A stretch of DNA of 64,000 nt from an uncultured Clostridium sp. (GCA_937927335.1 CALBDU010000016.1:1-64000); one strand, 5' to 3'. Positions 26,146 through 36,810 are shown, counted from the stretch's first letter. Program-made: numbers and translations. The notes: generated from the letters alone by a model not told the origin.

Positions 26146-26331
26146 CTATTTATTAAGTGCTTCTAATAAAGCATTTAAATCTATTCCATGAACCATTGCA
26201 GCTTGTTCCAGGTTTTCTCCCTGAGCTGATGGGCAGAAAACGCATCCCATTCCAAAGGACTGTAATACTTCTGCTGCTCCAGGAAATTGTCTAACTACAT
26301 CTCCAACAGTCATATCTTTAGTTATTTTCAT
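26146..26331 (-). CDS. DUF1858 domain protein
   Basis: 61 residues. It is a full DUF1858 (ScdA-N-like) domain: ITKDMTVGDVVRQFPGAAEVLQSFGMGCVFCPSAQGENLEQAAMVHGIDLNALLEAL. The conserved GMGCVFCPSA pair of cysteines suggests a metal- or redox-linked role. The domain also forms the N terminus of iron-sulfur repair proteins. Function of the stand-alone form is unknown. Strong ribosome site GTGAGG; small monocistron with its own terminator, downstream of the thioesterase's promoter region. Confidence 0.88.
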   Translation of the reverse strand: MKITKDMTVGDVVRQFPGAAEVLQSFGMGCVFCPSAQGENLEQAAMVHGIDLNALLEALNK

Positions 26332-26417
26332 ATAAAAAACCTCACTTTATAAAAATATTCAGGTTTAATACCACCTAAGCCTATTATAAGTTACAGTAAT
26401 TACTATTTCAAGTAATT

Positions 26418-27831
<1,414 letters not shown>

Positions 27832-27837
27832 CATACA

Positions 27838-27866
27838 ATATTACCAAAATACTATAGATTAGTCAA
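27838..27866 (-). promoter_or_regulatory. Sigma-A promoter of purA
   Basis: On the minus strand: TTGACT (27866-27861), 17-base spacer, TAATAT (27843-27838). A PurBox-like pair lies 4 bases upstream of the -35 box. Confidence 0.8.
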
Positions 27867-27870
27867 GAAT

Positions 27871-27914
27871 AAATGCGAACATTTTTGAATTATGAATAAT
27901 TATTATTCGCTTAT
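27871..27914. promoter_or_regulatory. PurR operator candidate: inverted PurBox pair
   Basis: Box 1 AAATGCGAACATT (27871-27883) and, on the opposite strand, box 2 ATAAGCGAATAAT (27914-27902). Both keep the central CGAA of the Bacillus PurBox (AWWWCCGAACWWT). They are inverted, with an 18-base gap (16-17 is usual), immediately upstream of the -35 box of purA. Confidence 0.65.
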
Positions 27915-27940
27915 TTACAAGGATAATGGGACGCACAGGG

Positions 27941-27972
27941 AAATAAAAGCCCAGATATTCGGGCTTTTATTA
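27941..27972 (-). terminator. Terminator after the FAD-dependent dehydrogenase gene
   Basis: Stem AAATAAAAGCCC / GGGCTTTTATT around an 8-base loop; T-rich on both strands. It separates the gene at 27980 from the purA control region. Confidence 0.8.
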
Positions 27973-27979
27973 ATGATTT

Positions 27980-29356
27980 CTATTTTTTATATTTTTTTGA
28001 AAGAATCCTCCCCACATGAACGCCGCTGGCAGAAGCCTGGGAAAGGGAATGGGTCACACCGGAACTATCCCCAAGTATATATAGATTTTTCACATTAGTC
28101 TCCAGGTTATGATCCACCTGAACCTTTGAATTGTAAAATTTAACTTCAACACCATAGAGCAGCGTATCCTCATTTGCAGTACCAGGTGCAATTTTATCCA
28201 GAGCATAAATCATCTCTATTATGTCATCCAGCTGCCTCTTGGGAATAACCAGACTAAGGTCCCCCGAAGTAGCACTCATGGTTGGTTTTGTAAAGCTCTT
28301 GGCCATTCTTCTTACATTTGTCCTTCTGCCCTTTATTAAATCTCCAAATCTTTGTATCAAAACACCTCCCCCCAGCATATTGCTCAGTCTGGCTATGGAT
28401 TCACCATATTCGTTGCTGTCCTTGAAGGGTTCTGTGAAGTTATTTGATACCAGCAGTGCAAAATTTGTATTTTCCGTATGAAGCGCTTCATCAGAATAGC
28501 TGTGGCCATTAACGGTAACTATGCCGTTTGTATTTTCGCTAACCACTACACCATGAGGATTCATACAGAAGGTCCTTACCAAATCGTTATATTTTCTTGT
28601 TCTGTAGACAATTTTGCTTTCATATACCTCTTTGGTTATATGGGCAAAAACCTCTGCAGGCAGTTCCACACGAACGCCTATATCTACTCTGCTTCTTTCA
28701 GTTTTGATATTCATCTTGTCACATATACCAGATATCCATTTTGAGCCCGAACGGCCTGTAGCTAAAACTAAATCCCTGCAGGTGAAATTGGTTTTCCGTG
28801 TTGAAATGGTAAATACATCATTATCCTTATTTATATCTGTTACTTCACAATCAAAGATGATATCAACCTTATCCTTAAGGAAATCAAACATATTAGCCAG
28901 AATCTTGACATTTCTGTCTGTTCCAAAGTGCCTTACCTTTGCATCCAGCAAGTGGAGATCATATTTTAAAGCTTTGGTTTTCAGCTCAGAGTTTGCAGTG
29001 GAATAAAGCTTTGCCTCTGCACCTCCCATACCGCAAAGCACTTCATCTACATACCACATGAGATCAAGGGCTTCCTTGTCACCAACATACTTATTAAGAT
29101 CTCCTCCGAAATTATTTGTTATATTATATTTTCCGTCTGAAAGGCTTCCTGCTCCACCAAAGCCGTTGACTATGTTGCAAACTCCGCAATGTATACAGGC
29201 TTTTATATTTTTATTATCTATAGGGCATATCCTTTGATCCAGAGAATGGCCTTTTTCAATCATTAATACTTTAATATCCGATTTCTGCTTAATCAGTTCA
29301 AAGGCCGTAAAAACACCGCTGGCTCCTGCTCCTACAATTATCACATCATAATTCAT
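27980..29356 (-). CDS. NAD(P)/FAD-dependent oxidoreductase (COG2509-type)
   Basis: 458 residues. FAD motif YDVIIVGAGASGVFTAFELIKQ at the N terminus, followed by a cysteine pattern (CPIDNKNIKACIHCGVCN, about 43-60) and GFGGAGSLSDGKYNI, hallmarks of this uncharacterised dehydrogenase family. Near the C terminus are YGVEVKFYNSKVQVDHNLET and ILGDSSGVTHSLSQASASGVHVGR, the second FAD segment. The CIHCGVC group hints at an iron-sulfur site or disulfide. Substrate unknown. Ribosome site GGAGG. A DUF3006 gene lies 26 bases upstream on the same strand. Confidence 0.85.
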   Translation of the reverse strand: MNYDVIIVGAGASGVFTAFELIKQKSDIKVLMIEKGHSLDQRICPIDNKNIKACIHCGVCNIVNGFGGAGSLSDGKYNITNNFGGDLNKYVGDKEALDLMWYVDEVLCGMGGAEAKLYSTANSELKTKALKYDLHLLDAKVRHFGTDRNVKILANMFDFLKDKVDIIFDCEVTDINKDNDVFTISTRKTNFTCRDLVLATGRSGSKWISGICDKMNIKTERSRVDIGVRVELPAEVFAHITKEVYESKIVYRTRKYNDLVRTFCMNPHGVVVSENTNGIVTVNGHSYSDEALHTENTNFALLVSNNFTEPFKDSNEYGESIARLSNMLGGGVLIQRFGDLIKGRRTNVRRMAKSFTKPTMSATSGDLSLVIPKRQLDDIIEMIYALDKIAPGTANEDTLLYGVEVKFYNSKVQVDHNLETNVKNLYILGDSSGVTHSLSQASASGVHVGRILSKKYKK

Positions 29357-29382
29357 AAGTAAATCCTCCTAATAAGCTTTAT

Positions 29383-29592
29383 TTATTTCCACATATCTTC
29401 TGTTTCCTTCAGTATTTTATCTTTTCTCCTCTGAGTTTCCGGCAAATCTACGGTAATGCAATCCTGAATATTAATTACATCTCCCTCCTTGATATTTCGG
29501 GGAAGAATGTCCAGCTTAATATTTGTAATTTTTTTATCCTCCAGTTCAACCACAGCATAATTCCCTTCTATCCTATCCACTATACCTATCAT
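29383..29592 (-). CDS. DUF3006 domain protein
   Basis: 69 residues: IGIVDRIEGNYAVVELEDKKITNIKLDILPRNIKEGDVINI, a small beta-rich domain, then a charged C-terminal helix (LPETQRRKDKILKETEDMWK). DUF3006 proteins are small and often lie next to metallo-hydrolase or oxidoreductase genes; their role is unknown. Ribosome site GAGG. It probably shares a transcript with the downstream FAD protein. Confidence 0.82.
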   Translation of the reverse strand: MIGIVDRIEGNYAVVELEDKKITNIKLDILPRNIKEGDVINIQDCITVDLPETQRRKDKILKETEDMWK

Positions 29593-29632
29593 TTATTCAC
29601 ATCCTCAAAGTTATAATTTCTACATATATTAT

Positions 29633-29665
29633 ATCAAAAAAACTGCCGGCGGTATGCCGGCAGTT
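29633..29665 (-). terminator. Terminator after alr
   Basis: Perfect 10-bp GC-rich stem AACTGCCGGC / GCCGGCAGTT, followed on the minus strand by a run of T residues. Confidence 0.9.
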
Positions 29666-29670
29666 AAATA

Positions 29671-30834
29671 TTAAAGGATGTAATCTCTTACTTTTACTAT
29701 CTCTCCACCCTTAATATAAACTCTTGGTACTCTTTTGCCTATCATGCAAAGAACTTCATAGTTGATAGTACCCAGCAGAGGAGCGATATCATCCACATCA
29801 AATTTCAGATTTCCGTCTGTTCCCATGAGTATAACTTCATCCCCCACCTTAACGTCCGGAACATCGGTAATATCCAACATACATTGATCCATGCATATAT
29901 TCCCTACTACAGGTGCAAATTTTCCATTGATAATTACCTTTGCTTTACCTGACAGCATTCTGGTATATCCATCTGCATAGCCTATTCCTATTGTAGCTAT
30001 TATGCTCTTTCTCTCTGTCTTAAATTTTCTTCCATAGCCAATATACTGTCCAGCTTCAAGAGTCTTAATATGAAGTATGCAGGCTTTCAGTGTCATTACA
30101 GGCTTAATATCCAGCTGGTTTTTGTCTACTTCTGTGGAAGGATAATAACCGTACAGGATTATTCCTGGTCTTGCACCATCATAATGGGTGTCAGGTAGCT
30201 CCATAATAGCCGCACTGTTTGCCACATCCCTTATATTTATCTTAACTCCGTTTTCAAGAAGCTTGTTAAGAAACCAATTGTAATTATCAAACTGGTACTT
30301 TGAATATTCCTTGCTGGTTTCATCGGCAGTGCTGAAATGAGAGAATAAGCCCTCAATTTCAAGGTTATGAATTTTGCTTATTTTAACTGCTTCCTGAACG
30401 CTTTCCTCGTTTGGAAGAAATCCTATACGACCCATACCTGTATCAACTTTAATATGTATTTTTACAGTTTTATTTTTAGCTTCGGCAGCCTTTGATAATT
30501 TGCATGCATAATCATAGTTAAATACTACAGGCTGAAGATCATAGTCAATTAAATCATCAAACAAGGTTTCAGGAGTTACACCAAGAATATTAATAGGGCA
30601 GGTGATTCCAGCTTTTCTTAACTCAACCCCTTCGCTTAATACAGCAACAGCAAGCCTTGTAGCACCATTTTCAAGAAGTACTGGTGCAACATCCACAGCA
30701 CCATGACCGTATGCATCAGCCTTAACTACTCCAAATAGATCTTTGCTTTTAGCTTTTGCCCTGATACTTTTCATATTGTAGGCAAGATTATCCAGGTTAA
30801 CTTCCTCCCAGACTGGTCTGAAATTTTTAAACAT
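29671..30834 (-). CDS. alr: Alanine racemase
   Basis: 387 residues from the ATG at 30834 (AGGGGG upstream); longer frames have no ribosome site. PLP enzyme that interconverts L- and D-alanine for peptidoglycan. The PLP lysine lies in VVKADAYGHGAVDVAPVLLENG; the catalytic Tyr lies in GIGYADGYTR; GNICMDQCMLDIT and KVDTGMGRIGF are also present. It stands alone between its promoter and terminator, as a housekeeping alr rather than a catabolic dadX-type pair, though alanine-type permeases lie 7 kb away. Confidence 0.96.
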   Translation of the reverse strand: MFKNFRPVWEEVNLDNLAYNMKSIRAKAKSKDLFGVVKADAYGHGAVDVAPVLLENGATRLAVAVLSEGVELRKAGITCPINILGVTPETLFDDLIDYDLQPVVFNYDYACKLSKAAEAKNKTVKIHIKVDTGMGRIGFLPNEESVQEAVKISKIHNLEIEGLFSHFSTADETSKEYSKYQFDNYNWFLNKLLENGVKINIRDVANSAAIMELPDTHYDGARPGIILYGYYPSTEVDKNQLDIKPVMTLKACILHIKTLEAGQYIGYGRKFKTERKSIIATIGIGYADGYTRMLSGKAKVIINGKFAPVVGNICMDQCMLDITDVPDVKVGDEVILMGTDGNLKFDVDDIAPLLGTINYEVLCMIGKRVPRVYIKGGEIVKVRDYIL

Positions 30835-30956
30835 AATAATACCCCCTAAAATTTTACATTTAATTTTTCCAGTATTCACCGGAAAATTTACCAGCAATAA
30901 ATGAGAAATTTAATTGAAACAATTTCATTAATATGAACTCGATTAGGTCTAACTGT

Positions 30957-30985
30957 ATTATATTCCAATGAAAATAATAATTCAA
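30957..30985 (-). promoter_or_regulatory. Promoter of alr
   Basis: On the minus strand: TTGAAT (30985-30980), 17-base spacer, exact TATAAT (30962-30957). It would give a leader of about 115 bases. The rest of this 290-base divergent region holds no gene that I can support. Confidence 0.6.
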
Positions 30986-31126
30986 TGCTGACAGGTTTCA
31001 TTTTTTACAATTTTCAGTAATTAATAGATCCCTGAGACAGCCCTTACATACATAAAGTTTTAATTTTAATATTATTATGTTATAATTTTCATATGCTATA
31101 ATTTAAATTACAAGGAGGATTCTCAA

Positions 31127-32449
31127 ATGGACAGTGGTCCTAGTAAAATCTTACTGGAGCTATTATTGATTCTGGTTATGATAATGATAAATGCTTTTTT
31201 TGCCGCATCTGAAATGGCAATAGTATCTTTAAATAAAACAAAAATATCTCTTCTGGCTTCAGAAGGAGATGAAAAAGCAATTATTATCAGTAAGCTCCTT
31301 GATGAACCCAGCAGGTTTCTTGCCACCATACAGGTGGGAATAACCTTAACAGGGTTCCTGGCCAGTGCTTTTGCCGCTACAAGCATTTCCAAATATGTCA
31401 CTAAGCTGCTGGAAAACTTCGGCATTTACGGCGGTGAACAAATTTCCGTGGTGGTAATAACAATTCTAATGTCCTATCTCACTCTGGTATTAGGTGAACT
31501 GTTCCCTAAAAGGGTGGCTCTGAATAATTCAGAAAAAATATCCATGATGGTAATAAAACCCATATTGTTTTTCTCAAAAATAACAAAGCCTTTCGTTAAA
31601 ATGCTAACTTTTTCATCCAATGTACTGCTAAGAATATTTGGTATTAATTCAGAGGACCTTGAAGAACAGGTATCCGAGGAAGAAATTAGAATGATGATAA
31701 ATGTAGGGGAAGAAACCGGAGTTATCAATGAAACTGAAAAGGAAATGATAGACGGCATATTTCAGTTTGACGACACCCTTGCCAAGGAAATTATGACACC
31801 GAGAACAAATGTATTTGCCATAGATATTACAATGCCTATGAACGAACTAATTGACCAGGTGCTGGAGGAGCAGTATTCCAGGATACCTGTTTACGAGGAT
31901 GATATTGATAATATTATCGGAGTGCTTTATATGAAGGATCTTTTTGTTGAATTAAGAAGAAAGGATCTGGAGCTTGAAGACGTGCGTTCTTTGTTAAGAC
32001 CTGCGTATTTTGTGCCTGAAACTAAAAATATAGATACCTTGTTTAAGGAGCTTCAAAATACTAAAAATCATATGGCCATGCTCATTGACGAATATGGCGG
32101 TTTTTCAGGTATAGTTACCATAGAAGATTTGATTGAAGAGGTAATGGGAAATATCTTTGATGAATATGACGAAAATGATGATTATATCAAAAAGTTAGAT
32201 AAAAACACATATCTGGTGGATGGTCTTGTGTCCATCAGTGAAATAAATGAGGCCCTGGATCTGGAGCTTCCGTCGGATAATTACGATACCATAGGAGGCT
32301 TTGTAATTAATCTTTTAGGAAGCATACCAAAGGATAATGAAACTCCCATGGCGGAGTATGAAAATATATCCTTCAAGGTAGAAAATATAAATGAAAAAAG
32401 AATAGAAAAGCTGAAAATGACAATAAAGGAAGCGGATTTATCAGAATAA
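31127..32449 (+). CDS. CNNM/CorC-type transporter (hemolysin family protein)
   Basis: 440 residues. An N-terminal CNNM membrane domain (about 1-180, three to four helices beginning ILLELLLILVMIMINAFFAASEMAIVSL), a pair of CBS domains (about 205-330, with IMTPRTNVFAI and YSRIPVYEDDIDNIIGVLYMKDLF), and a C-terminal CorC_HlyC domain (about 345-430, YLVDGLVSISEINEALDLELP). Proteins of this layout are thought to export Mg or other divalent cations, gated by CBS-bound nucleotide. Ribosome site AAGGAGG. Its terminator lies inside the end of the convergent gene. Confidence 0.92.
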   Translation: MDSGPSKILLELLLILVMIMINAFFAASEMAIVSLNKTKISLLASEGDEKAIIISKLLDEPSRFLATIQVGITLTGFLASAFAATSISKYVTKLLENFGIYGGEQISVVVITILMSYLTLVLGELFPKRVALNNSEKISMMVIKPILFFSKITKPFVKMLTFSSNVLLRIFGINSEDLEEQVSEEEIRMMINVGEETGVINETEKEMIDGIFQFDDTLAKEIMTPRTNVFAIDITMPMNELIDQVLEEQYSRIPVYEDDIDNIIGVLYMKDLFVELRRKDLELEDVRSLLRPAYFVPETKNIDTLFKELQNTKNHMAMLIDEYGGFSGIVTIEDLIEEVMGNIFDEYDENDDYIKKLDKNTYLVDGLVSISEINEALDLELPSDNYDTIGGFVINLLGSIPKDNETPMAEYENISFKVENINEKRIEKLKMTIKEADLSE

Positions 32450-33103
32450 AGCTTTATAGGGACTGGCCTTAAGCCAGTTTCTTTTTTTTCTGTAATCAGG
32501 AATATAGGATTCCACCGCCATCCAAAATTCCCTGGAGTGGTTTTTATGTATTATATGGCATAGCTCATGAATTAAAATATAGTCAACTACATCAAGAGGT
32601 GCCAGTGCCAGTTTGAAATTTATGCTTATATTGTTATCCCTGGAGCAGCTTCCCCATATGGTCTTCTGGTTCTTTACAGTTATTTTATTTGGCACTACTC
32701 CAATTTGAGCAGCCAGAATCCTTATACGCACGGAAATGCCTTTTTTAAAATCCTCTCTGTATTTGTTGTAAAGATAATCATTTATTCCCCTATACAGCAA
32801 ACCTGGATTGTCCTGGCAATGATAAACGGTAAAGTCAGGTCCTTCAATCTTTATCCTAAGCTCATTTTCTATTATTCTTACTAACTTTAACCTGTATTCT
32901 TTTCCGAAGAAAATTATTTTATCACCATCCTGGTAAGTTTTCATTCTGCTTTTAGCTTCAGCAATCCACTTTTCTTTCCTTTTTACTATATCATCCACAG
33001 CTCTGGTACTGGCCTTCAAAGGTGCATATACAAGCACCTCCCCGGTTTGTGATATACAAATACCTACAGTTTTTCTTTTTTTTCTTAACAGCCTATATTC
33101 CAT
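32441..33103 (-). CDS. YgjP-like zinc metallopeptidase (DUF45)
   Basis: 220 residues. The YgjP/WLM-type signature is KTIWGSCSRDNNISINFKLALAPLDVVDYILIHELCHIIHKNHSREFW, containing the HExxH zinc site (HELCH) and the second His. An N-terminal beta domain (RKKRKTVGICISQTGEVLVYAPLKAS) is typical. The substrate is unknown; related proteins are linked to DNA repair and restriction. It overlaps the GGDEF gene upstream by 19 bases, so translation may be coupled, and its last codons contain the terminator of the convergent CNNM gene. Confidence 0.88.
   Translation of the reverse strand: MEYRLLRKKRKTVGICISQTGEVLVYAPLKASTRAVDDIVKRKEKWIAEAKSRMKTYQDGDKIIFFGKEYRLKLVRIIENELRIKIEGPDFTVYHCQDNPGLLYRGINDYLYNKYREDFKKGISVRIRILAAQIGVVPNKITVKNQKTIWGSCSRDNNISINFKLALAPLDVVDYILIHELCHIIHKNHSREFWMAVESYIPDYRKKRNWLKASPYKALF
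32462..32489 (+). terminator. Terminator of the CNNM gene, within the convergent coding sequence
   Basis: Stem ACTGGC / GCCAGT with loop CTTAA, then a T-rich tract (TTTCTTTTTTTT). On the minus strand the same bases encode the KKRNWLKAS end of the YgjP-like protein; the T tract is its lysine codons. Confidence 0.8.
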
Positions 33104-34143
33104 GCCATTACCTTGTTCTTTCCTGTTCTTTTTGCTACATACAGCATATTATCAGCTTTTTTTATTACATCATCCAGTATCCTGTCTTCCGGCTCCAAAA
33201 TACTTACACCTATGGAAACAGTAATTTTTTCACTTATATCCCCGAAGATTATAGCTTCGCTCTCAATAAGTTTCCTGATTCGGTTCATTTCATTTTCTGC
33301 TGCCTTTATATCAGTGATATTATGGAGGCAGATAATTATTTCCTCCCCACCATATCTGCATACAATATCAGGCTCCTCCAGATTTTCCTTAAGAATTCTT
33401 GAAATTGTAGTTAAGACGTAATCCCCGTAAAGATGACCATAATTATCATTACAGTTCTTAAAATCATCAAAATCCAGCATAGCAATGGCTATATCCTTGC
33501 CGCCCATGCTTAAGTATCTGGAAACCTTCTGATAAAAATAATTTCTGTTAAATAAGCCTGTAAGAAAGTCTCTGTTGGAAATCTCCTTTATTCTATTGTA
33601 TAGCTTATTATTCTCAAAGCAAATTGCAATATGGTTGCATATGGATCTTATAAATTTCACATGAAAGTCATTAAAATAATTCAAACTTTCATGTTCAACC
33701 ACTATATAGCCAAGTACTTCATCCTTTAAGGATATGGGCATTCCAAGAGAGGAATGTACTTTAATATCAGTACTTCTGCAGAGATTTTCCTCGGAATTAC
33801 TGAGAAATCCCTGATAGGAATCAATATCCATGCTGTTTATGAGATTCATATGGTGGACTGTTTCCTTAAGGTTTGTATCCTTTAGCTGAAGCTTTCCCTT
33901 TTCTTTTATATAAATTGTGGAATATTCAGCACCCAAAACTCCCATAAGCACATCATTAACCATAAGCAATATTTTTTCATTCCCCAAGCACTGATTAATA
34001 TATTCACTGATACTCAAAACAGATGAAAACATATTCAATTTATTCTCCAATTCAACTATTTTTGTATTCAGCTTTTGTATGGTTGTCTCACTAAGCTCCT
34101 GATATCTTATCAATTCCTCAACTAATTCTTTTTTCTCATCCAT
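33085..34143 (-). CDS. GAF-GGDEF diguanylate cyclase
   Basis: 352 residues. A short N-terminal coiled coil (ELSETTIQKLNTKIVELENKLNMF), a GAF sensor domain (about 45-185) and a C-terminal GGDEF domain (about 192-350). The active-site loop reads RYGGEEI, a functional variant of GGDEF, and DFDDFKNCNDNYGHLYGDYVL matches the metal and substrate region. It should make c-di-GMP from GTP in the cytoplasm. Its neighbour on the same strand is an EAL-HDOD protein, 27 bases upstream. Confidence 0.93.
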   Translation of the reverse strand: MDEKKELVEELIRYQELSETTIQKLNTKIVELENKLNMFSSVLSISEYINQCLGNEKILLMVNDVLMGVLGAEYSTIYIKEKGKLQLKDTNLKETVHHMNLINSMDIDSYQGFLSNSEENLCRSTDIKVHSSLGMPISLKDEVLGYIVVEHESLNYFNDFHVKFIRSICNHIAICFENNKLYNRIKEISNRDFLTGLFNRNYFYQKVSRYLSMGGKDIAIAMLDFDDFKNCNDNYGHLYGDYVLTTISRILKENLEEPDIVCRYGGEEIIICLHNITDIKAAENEMNRIRKLIESEAIIFGDISEKITVSIGVSILEPEDRILDDVIKKADNMLYVAKRTGKNKVMAWNIGC

Positions 34144-34170
34144 TTAAAATTCTCCTTAGCCAAAGTCTGG

Positions 34171-35379
34171 TTATAAATCAATTTTTTCAGCCCAATCCAA
34201 TGCTTCTATATAGCAGCGATATATCTTGTCTCCGCTTATTCCTACAGGCTCCAGATATTCATCCACCACATCCCAGTTGCCTGCCTCATATTCCTTTATT
34301 ACCCGCAAAATACGAGTGTTTATATTATCCCGTCCGCTCAATGTATCCTTAATATCCTTTGATAAAGGAAGCTCCTTCAAAATTTCATCCATGGGCATAT
34401 CGATAAATTTGTCTATTAAAGAAAACATACCAGTGAGAAACATATCAAAGGAATTTATATCAAAACCTGTATTCTCAGCAATAAGCTCCCCAAACCTTGC
34501 TCTTATCAGTGATATTGTAATAATTGGCTCCTGTCTGTTCTCTGTCAGCGATTCCAGGGTTATTACATAAAGCCATTTTTTCAGATTATCCACACCAATG
34601 AGAACTATGGCTTGTCTTATAGAAGAAATTTCAGTTTTAAACCCATAGGAGGCACAGTTGATAAGCTTCAACAGCTTATATGACAAACCCAGATCCTTTT
34701 TAATTGAATTTTCAACGGCAATTATATCTACACACTGGTTGTTTAATTCTTCAACTACACTCAAATAATTTATTTTATTGGTAAACAGCTCCTTTGTGGT
34801 TAATACCAGGGGCGCGCTTAGATAATATCCCTGAAAATAGGTATATCCCGCTGCAGCTGCATAATCAAGATCCTCTTTTGTTTCAACCTTTTCCGCAAGA
34901 AATTTTATTTTACCGTTATTAAATTTTTTCACTATATCTTTTCTTTCTTCTCCTCTTGTAAGAAGAAAATCAATCTTAATAAAGTCCACCATATCCATTA
35001 TTTCATCCTGGTCCTTATTGTACAGGAAATCATCAAGGGCTATTTTGAAACCCTTCTGTTTAAGCCGTTTTATTGAATTTATTACTTCCTGACTGAAGGT
35101 CACGGTTTCCAGAATTTCAACAACTACCATTTCCGGGGAAAAGAAATCTATAATATCAGAATTGATAAGATTTTCATCAAAATTTAGAAATGCTGTTTTG
35201 TCACCAATGAGGGATTCCATACTGAATAGAGAAAAGCTGTTCTTTATAACCTGAAGAGTGGCATGTGTACTGTCTGTGTTATCAAAAGCATTTTTTTCCG
35301 TGCTTCTGAAGAGCAGTTCATATGCCACTACTTCTCTTTTTTTATTAAATATTGGCTGTCTTGCTATATACACATTCAT
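34171..35379 (-). CDS. EAL-HDOD signalling protein (YuxH/CdgJ type), probably non-catalytic EAL
   Basis: 402 residues. N-terminal EAL-like domain (about 1-200) and C-terminal HDOD domain (about 205-395). Starts with the subfamily's MNVYIARQPIFNKKREVVAYELLFRS. The EAL motif reads ELL, the DDFGTGYS loop reads DDFLYNKDQ, and the EGVE site reads AEKVETKED. Several metal and catalytic residues are therefore missing and phosphodiesterase activity is doubtful. Members of this layout act as regulators of motility in other bacteria. Same strand as the downstream cyclase gene, likely one transcript. Confidence 0.9.
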   Translation of the reverse strand: MNVYIARQPIFNKKREVVAYELLFRSTEKNAFDNTDSTHATLQVIKNSFSLFSMESLIGDKTAFLNFDENLINSDIIDFFSPEMVVVEILETVTFSQEVINSIKRLKQKGFKIALDDFLYNKDQDEIMDMVDFIKIDFLLTRGEERKDIVKKFNNGKIKFLAEKVETKEDLDYAAAAGYTYFQGYYLSAPLVLTTKELFTNKINYLSVVEELNNQCVDIIAVENSIKKDLGLSYKLLKLINCASYGFKTEISSIRQAIVLIGVDNLKKWLYVITLESLTENRQEPIITISLIRARFGELIAENTGFDINSFDMFLTGMFSLIDKFIDMPMDEILKELPLSKDIKDTLSGRDNINTRILRVIKEYEAGNWDVVDEYLEPVGISGDKIYRCYIEALDWAEKIDL

Positions 35380-35457
35380 AGTGACCTCGCATAAATAAAT
35401 ATTATGGGATACTTTATTTATACAATTATATCACACCTGAATTGCAAGTTGAATAGT

Positions 35458-36810
35458 CTACCAGCCCTTTGCAGTCTCCAAAACTTCGTCTGGAATTTCG
35501 CCAGCCATAAATTCCTTCATGGCCTCTTCAATTATTTCAATAGCCTTGTCCATCTGTTCATAGGTTATAACAAGCGGAGGCTGTATCCTTAGTACATTAT
35601 TTGCAAAGAAGGTTAAGAGCAGCCCTTTTTCCCAGCATCTGTAGCATATCTTTGCACAGGCTTCCTGATACCTCTCCTTAGTTACAGGATCCTTTACCAG
35701 GTCTACTCCTATACTGAGTCCCAGGCCCCTTACATCTCCAATCATAGGATATTTTTCCTTTAATTGTTCAAATTTTTTCTTTAAATATGCTCCCTTTTCT
35801 TCAGATCCTTTCAAAAGGCCCTCTTCCTCTATTACATCAATTGTAGCCAATGAAGCCTGGCAGCATACCGGATTTCCTATAGTTGTGAATAAATGGGCTG
35901 GTGGTCCAACTGATTCCATAATTTCCTCTCTGGCTACTATGGCACTCATTGGCATTCCCGAGGCTATAGATTTACCCATAACTATAATGTCTGGATCAAC
36001 TCCAAAGTGTTCCACAGCAAACCACTTGCCTGTCCTACCAAAGCCCTGCTGAACTTCGTCCACAGCAAACAATATTCCATGCTGCTGGCAGATCTCGTAA
36101 AGCTTTTTTACATATTTTGCAGGTGGAATTACTATTCCTCCATCTCCGGCAATAGGCTCCATGATGATTACAGCAACTTCCTCCGGCGGCAAGTATGAAG
36201 TGAATTTTTCCTGAAGCTCATTGAGGCACTCCAGATTGCAGCTTTCAACTGTCTTTCCGCATCTGCACCTGTAGCAGTCAGGATAGTTTATATGAAATAT
36301 ATCCGGAACCAAAGGTCCAATTTTTCTTCTCATGTTCAGACTTAAAGCGGATATGGATATGGAACCGTATGTAGAACCATGATAAGCCCCTACAAAGGAA
36401 ATTATTTTTGTTCTTCCAGTATATGCCCTTGCTATTTTCATCATACCGTCATTTGCATCGGATCCTGTCAAACCGAACATTACCTTTTTGCTGAATTTGC
36501 CAGGTGTAATTTCTACCAGTTTTTCCGCAAGCTTAATAAGTGGTTCGTGATACATGTAAGCAGGTGTATAATGAATAAATTCTGCAGCCTGCTCCTGAAT
36601 TGCTTTTACAACTTTAGGATGAGAATGGCCTGTATTCGTAGCACCAGCACTGGCAAGCATGTCTATGTATTCATTGCCGTCCGCATCTTCAATAATAGCA
36701 CCATGTCCACTCTTAACAACCAATGGATAATATGGAACTCTAGCTCCGGTTGCGATAACTTTTCTGTCTCGTTCAACTAATTCCTGGCATTTTTTTACGT
36801 CACGCTTCAT
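35458..36810 (-). CDS. Class III PLP-dependent aminotransferase (4-aminobutyrate / omega-amino acid type)
   Basis: 450 residues. The PLP lysine lies in IIVMGKSIASGMPMSAIV, the preceding Asp in LFAVDEVQQGFGRTGKWFAVEHFG, and HGATIIEDADGNEYIDMLASAGATNTGHSHP is the N-terminal substrate region. It carries an insertion with cysteines (CYRCRCGKTVESCNLECL, about 188-205), also seen in GabT-like clostridial enzymes. It moves an amino group from a terminal amine to a keto acid. The exact substrate (GABA, beta-alanine, ornithine or similar) cannot be read. Promoter at 36866-36894; the XRE-cupin regulator precedes it. Confidence 0.88.
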   Translation of the reverse strand: MKRDVKKCQELVERDRKVIATGARVPYYPLVVKSGHGAIIEDADGNEYIDMLASAGATNTGHSHPKVVKAIQEQAAEFIHYTPAYMYHEPLIKLAEKLVEITPGKFSKKVMFGLTGSDANDGMMKIARAYTGRTKIISFVGAYHGSTYGSISISALSLNMRRKIGPLVPDIFHINYPDCYRCRCGKTVESCNLECLNELQEKFTSYLPPEEVAVIIMEPIAGDGGIVIPPAKYVKKLYEICQQHGILFAVDEVQQGFGRTGKWFAVEHFGVDPDIIVMGKSIASGMPMSAIVAREEIMESVGPPAHLFTTIGNPVCCQASLATIDVIEEEGLLKGSEEKGAYLKKKFEQLKEKYPMIGDVRGLGLSIGVDLVKDPVTKERYQEACAKICYRCWEKGLLLTFFANNVLRIQPPLVITYEQMDKAIEIIEEAMKEFMAGEIPDEVLETAKGW

